Source of the DNA: Clostridioides sp.
Lineage (GTDB): Bacteria; Bacillota; Clostridia; Peptostreptococcales; Peptostreptococcaceae
Direction of reading: 5' to 3'
NCBI GenBank assembly: GCA_031272305.1
Contig: JAISUA010000045.1
Coordinates: forward strand, 1 to 11,325
Length of the DNA: 11,325 nucleotides
The notes below the pieces were generated by a model. That model worked only from the letters and a program-made list of their open reading frames with translations, was not told the DNA's origin and searched no databases. Of the stretch, positions 6,709 through 11,325 are shown one piece after another (the first letter of the stretch is position 1; every line of letters begins with the position of its first letter). Made by a program: the position numbers and the translations under genes.

Positions 6709-6747
6709 AGAAAACGTTTTTATAATATTTGTTACTTAATATAACAA
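6709..6747 (+). promoter_or_regulatory. Cre-like site, TATAAT box and Rex-like dyad upstream of the hydrogenase operon
   Basis: AGAAAACGTTTTTA (6709-6722) matches the symmetric CcpA operator TGAAAACGTTTTCA at 12 of 14 bases. It overlaps TATAAT (6721-6726), a perfect -10 without a good -35. Directly after lies TTGTTA-N7-TAACAA (6729-6747), which resembles the redox sensor Rex site TTGTTAA-N4-TTAACAA (arms six bases apart there, seven here). Carbon and NADH control of a hydrogenase operon would make sense, but the one-base spacing excess weakens the Rex reading. Confidence 0.4.
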
Positions 6748-6816
6748 AGAGTAGATGTTGAGTTTAAGGATTTAATTGGGGAAATAATCATCATGATATG
6801 AAAAGGAGAATGTGAA

Positions 6817-8649
6817 ATGAGCAGATTGAGTATTGTTACAACTGACAGAGCTCAGGCTACTGTTGAAGGACTTTACAAAGATTTAGAACGAAGAATTATT
6901 GCAAGTCCTCCAGGTCTATGTCCTGTAGATATGGCAAAATCTTTTTTGAATTTGTGTCATGCTCAGACTTGTGGGAAATGTGTTCCATGTCGTATAGGAC
7001 TTGGTCAATTACAAAATTTATTGGAAGATGTATTAAATGGCGATGCTACTATGGATACGATTGATTTGATCGAGAAAACAGCGAGATCAATTTATTATTC
7101 TGCTGATTGTGCTATAGGATATGAAGCAGCACACATGGTTCTTAAAGGTTTAGAAGGTTTTAGAAATGATTATGAAGAACATATTTTGAAGGGTAGATGT
7201 GCTGAAAGTTTGAATCAAGCTGTACCATGTAGAGCACTTTGTCCAGCAGGAGTAGATATTCCAGGATATATTGCATTAGTTTCTGAAGGAAGATACGCTG
7301 ATGCAGTATCACTTATAAGAAAAGACAATCCTCTTGTAGCAGTGTGTGGACTTATTTGCGAACATCCTTGTGAAGCTAGATGCAGAAGAAATATGATTGA
7401 TGATCCAATAAATATAAGAGGATTGAAAAGGTTTGCAGTGGATAATGCTGGTTTAGTGAAAGCACCTACGCCTGCAGAAGCTACAAATAAAAAGGTAGCT
7501 GTAATAGGTGGAGGAGCAGGAGGAATAAGTGCTGCTTATTTCTTATCACTTATGGGACATAAGGTAACGATATTTGAGCAAAGAAAACGTTTAGGTGGTA
7601 TGTTAGTATATGGAATACCTAATTATAGATTGCCAAAAGATTTACTTGACACCGAGATAGATGTGTTATTGTCAAATGGTGTAGAAGTTAAAAAAGATGT
7701 ATCTGTAGGAAAAGATATTAGTCTTGATGAAATAAGAAATAACTTTGATGCAGTATATATTTCTATAGGTGCACATACTGATAAAAAAATAGGATTAGAA
7801 GGAGAAAATGGTGGTCGTGTAATATCAGCTGTACAAATGCTTAGAGAAATTGGTGATGGAAATACTCCAGACTTCAAGGATAAAAAAGTAGTTGTAATAG
7901 GTGGAGGAAATGTAGCTATGGATGTGGCTCGTTCAGCTGTTAGATGTGGTGCTAAAGAAACTAATATTGTCTACAGAAGAAGAATAGCTGATATGACAGC
8001 ACTTTCAGAAGAGATAGAAGGTGCGATTGCAGAGGGGTGCGAAGTTAAGGAACTTATGGCTCCTGTGCGTATAGAATTAGATAGCGATGGAAATGCGTGT
8101 GCATTGTATGTACAACCACAGATAATAAGTGATGTAAAAGGTGGAAGACCTTCTCCTAAGAAAGCAAACGTAGACGAAGTTCGTATTCCTTGTGACTATG
8201 TTCTTGTTGCGATAGGTCAAGATATAGAGATAAAAGATTTTGAAGGAGCTGGAATACCTGTTAAAAGAGGAGCTATACAAACTCTTTCTAGCAGTGGTTT
8301 TGAAGATATTCCTGGAGTATTTGCAGGAGGAGATTGCGTGACAGGACCAGCGACAGTTATCAAAGCTATTGCAGCTGGAAAAGTTGCAGCAGCAAATATA
8401 GATGAGTATCTTGGATTTAATCATGAGATAAGTGTAGATATTGATATTCCTAGTCCAGATAGTTCAGACAAAGTTCCAAGAGGACGTGTAAATATGAAGG
8501 AAAGAGAGGCTTCTAAGAGAGTTTGTGATTTTGAATTAGCTGAGATAGGTATGACTTGCGAAGAAGCTATGCAAGAATCAAGACGTTGTTTACGTTGTGA
8601 TCATTTTGGGTTCGGAAATTTCAAAGGAGGTAGAGTAGAAAAATGGTAA
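6817..8649 (+). CDS. NuoF C-terminal / GltD-like NAD(P)H-flavin Fe-S oxidoreductase, hydrogenase partner
   Basis: This is a predicted cytosolic electron-transfer flavoprotein that joins an NAD(P)H-binding flavin unit to the adjacent hydrogenase. Residues about 25-115 match only the C-terminal Fe-S domain of NuoF/HydB (Cys52, Cys55, Cys58 in CGKCVPCRIG, plus Cys98), which binds one 4Fe-4S cluster; NuoF's FMN and NADH part is missing. Residues about 128-215 are the N-terminal Fe-S domain of GltD-type proteins (Cys138, Cys142, Cys177, Cys181, Cys185, Cys189), usually two 4Fe-4S clusters. Then come the FAD fold (VAVIGGGAGGISAAYFLS, 228-245), the second nucleotide fold (VVVIGGGNVAMDVARSA, 358-374) with VYRRR at 385-389, as in NADP-binding GltD/NfnB proteins, and the FAD end motif GVFAGGDCVTGPATV. 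A CLRCD motif (591-595) sits near the C terminus. AAGGAG at 6803-6808 supports the start. Its stop overlaps hydA by 7 nt. NADPH preference is inferred, and the true electron partner is unproven. Confidence 0.88.
   Translation: MSRLSIVTTDRAQATVEGLYKDLERRIIASPPGLCPVDMAKSFLNLCHAQTCGKCVPCRIGLGQLQNLLEDVLNGDATMDTIDLIEKTARSIYYSADCAIGYEAAHMVLKGLEGFRNDYEEHILKGRCAESLNQAVPCRALCPAGVDIPGYIALVSEGRYADAVSLIRKDNPLVAVCGLICEHPCEARCRRNMIDDPINIRGLKRFAVDNAGLVKAPTPAEATNKKVAVIGGGAGGISAAYFLSLMGHKVTIFEQRKRLGGMLVYGIPNYRLPKDLLDTEIDVLLSNGVEVKKDVSVGKDISLDEIRNNFDAVYISIGAHTDKKIGLEGENGGRVISAVQMLREIGDGNTPDFKDKKVVVIGGGNVAMDVARSAVRCGAKETNIVYRRRIADMTALSEEIEGAIAEGCEVKELMAPVRIELDSDGNACALYVQPQIISDVKGGRPSPKKANVDEVRIPCDYVLVAIGQDIEIKDFEGAGIPVKRGAIQTLSSSGFEDIPGVFAGGDCVTGPATVIKAIAAGKVAAANIDEYLGFNHEISVDIDIPSPDSSDKVPRGRVNMKEREASKRVCDFELAEIGMTCEEAMQESRRCLRCDHFGFGNFKGGRVEKW
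8623..8630 (+). promoter_or_regulatory. Ribosome binding site of hydA inside the upstream gene
   Basis: AAAGGAGG lies 12 bases before the hydA ATG at 8643, longer than usual, within the last codons of the preceding gene. No other start codon lies in frame between them. With the 7-nt overlap ATGGTAA, this indicates translational coupling of the two subunits. Confidence 0.7.
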
Positions 8650-10355
8650 AATTGACTATAGACAAACAACTTATAGAAGTAAATGAAGGTACGACTATAC
8701 TAGAAGCTGCCCATAAAGTTGGAATAGCTATACCTACTCTATGTTATTTCAAAGAATTAAATGATATAGGTGCTTGTAGACTTTGTGTAGTAGAAGTAGA
8801 AGGTAAAGATAGATTAATAAGTTCATGTAATAGTGTAGTAGAAGATGGAATGGTTGTATTTTCAAATAGTGCTAAGGTTAGAGAAGCTAGAAAAACTAAT
8901 ATAGAATTATTGTTATCACAACATGATTGCTACTGTCCTTACTGTGTAAGAAGTGGAAATTGTCAATTGCAAAAAGTAGCCAATAGTCTAGGAGTTTTTG
9001 AATTGCCATACAAAAGAGAACTTCCTAGAAAAAGAATCAAAGAAGATTTTCCACTTGTAAGAACAGAAGAAAAATGTGTAAAATGTATGCGTTGTGTACA
9101 AGTTTGCGATAAAATTCAAGATGTTCATGTATGGGATGTATCAAATACAGGCTCAAGAACAACAGTAGATGTAAGTGGAAATAGAAAATTGAGTGAATCT
9201 GACTGTGCAATCTGTGGCCAATGCGTTACACATTGTCCTACAGGAGCACTTACAGCTAGAGATGATACTAGAAAAGTGTTTGAAGCATTGGAAGATCCAG
9301 ACAAAATCACTATTGTGCAAATAGCTCCAGCTGTTCGTACTGCATGGGGTGAAAGTTTTGGAATGTCTAGAAAAGATGCAACTGTAAAAAGACTTGTTGC
9401 AGCTCTTAGAAGAGTAGGATTCGATTATATATTTGATACTGATTTTACTGCAGATTTGACAATTATGGAAGAAGGAAGCGAATTTCTTGAAAGATTATCA
9501 AAGAGGGGCGATGATACTTCTCCTATGTTCACATCATGTTGTCCAGGTTGGGTAAGATTTATAAAATCACAATATCCTGATATGGTGCATATGTTGTCAA
9601 GTGCTAAATCACCTCAACAAATGTTTGGAGCAGTATCAAAGACATACTATGCTCAAATATTAGGAGTTGATCCAAGTAAAATTTTCTGTGCATCAATAAT
9701 GCCTTGTATGGCGAAAAAATTTGAATGTTCAATGCCTGAAATGGATAGTACAGGTTCTGGTCCAGATGTAGATGTAGCTCTTACTGTTCGTGAAGTAGAT
9801 AGAATAATTGCGGCAGAACACATACTTCCACAAACATTGAAAGAGGAAGAATTTGATCAGCCTCTTGGAATTGGAAGTGGAGCAGGTGTCATATTTGGAG
9901 CTACAGGCGGAGTAATGGAAGCTGCTCTTAGAAGTGCTTACTTCCTTGTAACAGGCAAAAATCCAGATCCAGATGCATTTAGAGATGTAAGAGGTATGGA
10001 AGGCTGGAAAGAAGCGAGTTTCGAAATTGAAGGTACAAAATTAAAGGTAGCAGTTGCAAGTGGATTGAAAAATACTAGAGATTTAGTAGAAGCTATAAGA
10101 AGTGGAAAGGTTAAGTATGATTTCGTAGAAATAATGGCATGTCCAGGAGGTTGTGCTGGTGGTGGTGGGCAACCGATACATGAAGGTGCTGAATATGCTG
10201 GAGAACGTGCTAAGGAGCTGTATGGATTGGATGCACATAATAATATTCGTTTCTCTCATGAGAATCCTTCTGTGCTTAAATTATACAATGATTTCTTAGA
10301 AAAACCATTGTCACATAAATCTCACGAATTACTTCACACTGAACATAGAATCTAA
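8643..10355 (+). CDS. hydA: [FeFe] hydrogenase, monomeric clostridial type with full Fe-S relay
   Basis: This enzyme catalyses reversible 2H+ + 2e- = H2 in the cytosol. Domains in order: a 2Fe-2S ferredoxin domain (Cys34, Cys45, Cys48, Cys62); a His-ligated 4Fe-4S cluster (His94, Cys98, Cys101, Cys107); a two-cluster ferredoxin domain (Cys145/148/151/155 and Cys188/191/194/198); and the H-cluster domain with L1 TSCCPGW (297-303), L2 MPCMAKKFE (353-361) and L3 EIMACPGGCAGGGGQP (496-511). By analogy with Clostridium pasteurianum hydrogenase I (574 residues), Cys300, Cys355, Cys500 and Cys504 hold the H cluster and Cys299 would be the proton-transfer thiol. All expected ligands are present at 570 residues, so the protein looks functional. 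It overlaps the upstream flavoprotein gene by 7 nt. Association with a GltD-like protein resembles the group A2 class, defined largely by that neighbourhood. Electron bifurcation is not shown: no NuoE-like subunit is present, and maturases must be encoded elsewhere. Confidence 0.96.
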   Translation: MVKLTIDKQLIEVNEGTTILEAAHKVGIAIPTLCYFKELNDIGACRLCVVEVEGKDRLISSCNSVVEDGMVVFSNSAKVREARKTNIELLLSQHDCYCPYCVRSGNCQLQKVANSLGVFELPYKRELPRKRIKEDFPLVRTEEKCVKCMRCVQVCDKIQDVHVWDVSNTGSRTTVDVSGNRKLSESDCAICGQCVTHCPTGALTARDDTRKVFEALEDPDKITIVQIAPAVRTAWGESFGMSRKDATVKRLVAALRRVGFDYIFDTDFTADLTIMEEGSEFLERLSKRGDDTSPMFTSCCPGWVRFIKSQYPDMVHMLSSAKSPQQMFGAVSKTYYAQILGVDPSKIFCASIMPCMAKKFECSMPEMDSTGSGPDVDVALTVREVDRIIAAEHILPQTLKEEEFDQPLGIGSGAGVIFGATGGVMEAALRSAYFLVTGKNPDPDAFRDVRGMEGWKEASFEIEGTKLKVAVASGLKNTRDLVEAIRSGKVKYDFVEIMACPGGCAGGGGQPIHEGAEYAGERAKELYGLDAHNNIRFSHENPSVLKLYNDFLEKPLSHKSHELLHTEHRI

Positions 10356-10378
10356 CAAATATTTTAGCGTTCTTATAA

Positions 10379-10407
10379 TTGATAAATTCTAAATATTATT
10401 GTATGAT
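10379..10407 (+). promoter_or_regulatory. Sigma-A type promoter for the Cys/His-tailed protein
   Basis: TTGATA (10379-10384) and TATGAT (10402-10407) are each one base from consensus with exactly 17 bases between. Transcription would begin near 10414. The -10 lies in the left arm of the 16-bp inverted repeat at 10398-10453. Confidence 0.6.
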
Positions 10408-10453
10408 ATTTATATGTGATATGAATTGTATATTCCAATAAATATCATACAAT
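10398..10453. promoter_or_regulatory. 16-bp perfect inverted repeat between hydA and the Cys/His-tailed gene
   Basis: ATTGTATGATATTTAT (10398-10413) recurs exactly inverted as ATAAATATCATACAAT (10438-10453), with a 24-base spacer. TTTATTTATTTTT (10453-10465) follows and the ribosome binding site comes right after. In read-through RNA from hydA the full hairpin would form and could end or dampen transcription. In RNA started near 10414 the left arm is absent. As DNA, one arm covers the -10 box and could be an operator. Confidence 0.65.
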
Positions 10454-10476
10454 TTATTTATTTTTAGGAGGAAAAA

Positions 10477-11070
10477 ATGTCAAAAGAGTTAGTTGTAGAT
10501 AGAGTAGTTGCATATTTAATGGAAGATTTATCAGTTCCAGAAGATATGATAGATACTGATGTTAGTTTGAGCGAATTCGATGAAAATGCAGAAGGAACAA
10601 TGGACATTGTTGTCAATGTTTTGGATGAAGAAGGATATTTCATTCCTGTTATGATTATTCAATGTTTAGATGATGATATTGCACTTGAGGGAGAAGTTTT
10701 GAACAAACAAATTGAGTTCTTAGAAGAAGTTGATAATATAACTACTTCAGGAAGACTTGTTGTGACAAATGGAAATGAAATGATGTATGCAGATTGGACA
10801 GGACAAGAGTACGATACAGAGTCATCACTTCCTGATTATGCTACAATGGTTGAAGAATTTAAGAAAACAGAAGCGTTAGCAAAACAATTCGAAGAAGAAG
10901 GACATTCATGTGATTGTGGATGTGGAGGACATGAACATAGTCATGAAGAAGAGTGTGATTGTGGATGTGGAGGACACGAACATAGCCATGAAGAAGAGTG
11001 TGATTGCGGATGTGGAAGTCACGAACATAGTCATACAGCATGTGACTGTGGCTGTGAAGATCATAAATAA
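10477..11070 (+). CDS. Unrecognised protein: degenerate HsdR-N/PD-(D/E)XK-like domain plus Cys/His repeat tail
   Basis: I do not recognise a named family for the whole protein. Residues 1-115 resemble the small nuclease-fold domain at the N terminus of type I restriction HsdR-like proteins: VVAYLMEDLSVPEDMID helical start, an acidic strand GTMDIVVNVLDEEGYFIPVM with Asp43, then MIIQCLDDDIALE where active members have an E-C-K motif, and GRLVVTNGNEMMYADW where they have LVVTNG. Here the E-C-K position reads Gln62-Cys63-Leu64, so catalysis is unlikely. Residues 121-142 form a charged linker. Residues 145-197 are four units, CDCGCGGHEHSHEEE twice, CDCGCGSHEHSHTA and CDCGCEDHK, giving 12 Cys and (with His143) 11 His: a plausible soft-metal or zinc-binding array. 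AGGAGG at 10466-10471, five bases before the ATG, fixes the start. No signal or membrane segment is seen. Its place after hydA suggests but does not prove a link to metal supply. The remote fold match is by eye only. Confidence 0.7.
   Translation: MSKELVVDRVVAYLMEDLSVPEDMIDTDVSLSEFDENAEGTMDIVVNVLDEEGYFIPVMIIQCLDDDIALEGEVLNKQIEFLEEVDNITTSGRLVVTNGNEMMYADWTGQEYDTESSLPDYATMVEEFKKTEALAKQFEEEGHSCDCGCGGHEHSHEEECDCGCGGHEHSHEEECDCGCGSHEHSHTACDCGCEDHK
10909..11067 (+). repeat. 45-bp in-frame tandem repeats encoding the Cys/His tail
   Basis: Units start at 10909 (45 bp), 10954 (45 bp), 10999 (42 bp) and 11041 (27 bp). The first two differ at only 2 of 45 bases, both synonymous. The third and fourth diverge more, so the array has grown by recent duplication. 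Confidence 0.9.
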
Positions 11071-11078
11071 AAATAAAT

Positions 11079-11124
11079 AGACTTATTACATTAGACATTA
11101 CTTAAGTGATGATAAGTCTTTATG
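11079..11124 (+). terminator. Probable terminator between the Cys/His-tailed gene and deoC
   Basis: AGACTTAT (11079-11086) pairs with ATAAGTCT (11112-11119). Inside it, the near-palindrome CATTACTTAAGTGATG (11096-11111) can form its own stem. The trailing run is short (CTTTAT), so termination may be partial and deoC may be reached by read-through. No separate deoC promoter was found. Confidence 0.5.
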
Positions 11125-11151
11125 AGAAGAATTTATAGGAAGAGTGAAATT

Positions 11152-11325
11152 ATGAGTGATATTAGTAAATATTTAGATTTGACTCTGTTAAAACCATACG
11201 CTACTAAGAATGATATAGAAAAACTTTGCGACCTTGCTATCGAAAGTAAGGTCGCAAGTGTATGTATACCACCATGTTATGTAAAATTTGCTTATGAATA
11301 CTTAGAAAGCAAGACAGAAGAGAAA
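11152..11325 (+). CDS. deoC: Deoxyribose-phosphate aldolase DeoC, N-terminal part (cut by window end)
   Basis: This enzyme of deoxynucleoside breakdown splits 2-deoxyribose 5-phosphate into glyceraldehyde 3-phosphate and acetaldehyde in the cytosol. The 58 residues visible start MSDISKYLDLTLLKPYATKN and continue with DIEKLCDLAIESKVASVCIP and PCYVKFAYEYL, which match the family's D-x-T-LLKP-xAT and ASVCV-xP-xYV signatures. Leu10 stands where many members have His (DHTLLKP), and CIPP replaces the commoner CVNP; such variants occur, so function is not excluded. The catalytic lysines would lie beyond the window. AGGAAGAG at 11137-11144, seven bases before the ATG, supports the start. A perfect 10-bp inverted repeat lies inside the coding sequence. 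The gene is not in the track's complete list because it has no stop here. Confidence 0.85.
   Translation, partial: MSDISKYLDLTLLKPYATKNDIEKLCDLAIESKVASVCIPPCYVKFAYEYLESKTEEK
11226..11257 (+). other. Perfect 10-bp GC-richer inverted repeat inside deoC
   Basis: TTGCGACCTT (11226-11235) recurs inverted as AAGGTCGCAA (11248-11257) with a 12-base loop. It lies in codons 25-36 and has no U-tract after it, so it is not a standard terminator. Confidence 0.6.

Larger units (their letters stand above)
6105..6816. other. Divergent intergenic region between DUF1002 and the hydrogenase operon, 712 bp
   Basis: No protein-coding gene is supported. From the DUF1002 side it holds that gene's leader (repeat copy B, two 9-bp hairpins) and promoter. 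The middle (about 6380-6560) has a TTGTAA/TTACAA dyad (6394-6399 and 6406-6411) and a repeated 10-mer ATATCACAAT (6313-6322 and 6381-6390), otherwise only AT-rich sequence. The operon side has a 13-bp inverted repeat (6564-6601), a possible promoter (6616-6643), and a cluster of cre-like site, TATAAT box and Rex-like dyad at 6709-6747. For two promoters alone the region is long. Confidence 0.7.

Noticed and set aside
7623..7877. Open frame of 84 codons on the minus strand within the flavoprotein gene
   Set aside because: It is antisense to the FAD/NAD(P)-binding part of a well-supported gene; the composition is what the reverse of that sequence gives.
8077..8424. Open frame of 115 codons on the minus strand within the flavoprotein gene
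   Set aside because: It lies wholly antisense to a gene with strong family motifs, has Ser/Tyr/Ile-biased composition and no supporting ribosome binding site was seen.
9125..9310. Open frame of 61 codons on the minus strand within hydA
   Set aside because: It is antisense to the two-cluster ferredoxin domain of hydA and has no features of its own.
10859..11098. Open frame on the minus strand rich in His and Leu
   Set aside because: It is the reverse image of the Cys/His repeat array; its repeats (HIHNHTLLH pattern) only mirror the coding strand.

Overview
The window looks like chromosomal DNA of a low-GC, anaerobic, Gram-positive bacterium (Firmicutes, class Clostridia, perhaps a Peptostreptococcaceae-type lineage). 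The evidence is very AT-rich intergenic DNA, heavy AGA/ATA codon use, strong AGGAGG-type ribosome binding sites, a monomeric clostridial [FeFe] hydrogenase and a DUF1002 exported protein. The lineage is an inference; no rRNA or other marker gene is present.

Layout: (1) 2-1531, the end of a methionine ABC importer: the C-terminal part of permease MetI, a 354-bp gap filled partly by 14-bp tandem repeats that start inside the metI 3' end, then lipoprotein MetQ with two hairpins in its leader. (2) 1949-4816, a large membrane-bound hybrid-free sensor histidine kinase (about 8 membrane segments, about 3 PAS-like domains, HisKA, HATPase) with no response regulator beside it. (3) 4819-4920, an elaborate nested palindrome between convergent genes, probably a bidirectional terminator. 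(4) 4986-6104 on the minus strand, a secreted DUF1002 protein with a near-consensus sigma-A promoter and a leader of about 217 nt that holds two 9-9-9 hairpins and a near-copy of part of its own signal-peptide coding sequence. (5) 6817-10355, a two-gene hydrogenase operon: a NuoF-C-terminus/GltD-like flavoprotein translationally coupled (7-nt overlap) to a 570-residue [FeFe] hydrogenase. Its upstream region carries a 13-bp inverted repeat, a cre-like site and a Rex-like dyad. (6) 10477-11070, an unrecognised protein whose N-terminal half resembles a catalytically degenerate HsdR-N/PD-(D/E)XK fold and whose tail is a Cys/His repeat array suited to metal binding. (7) 11152 to the end, the start of deoC.

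Working together: the operon at 6817-10355 probably links a cytosolic NAD(P)H/flavin module with several Fe-S clusters to H2 production or uptake, matching the family arrangement in which a glutamate-synthase-beta-like protein is encoded beside a group A [FeFe] hydrogenase. No maturases (HydEFG), NuoE subunit or glutamate synthase large subunit are seen here. The Cys/His-tailed protein lies just downstream but appears to have its own promoter, so a link to hydrogenase or metal supply is only a hypothesis. The strongest candidates for something not well described are this Cys/His-tailed protein, the DUF1002 leader, and the dyads at the hydrogenase and 10.4-kb promoters. No CRISPR array, tRNA, rRNA, insertion sequence or phage gene was seen.
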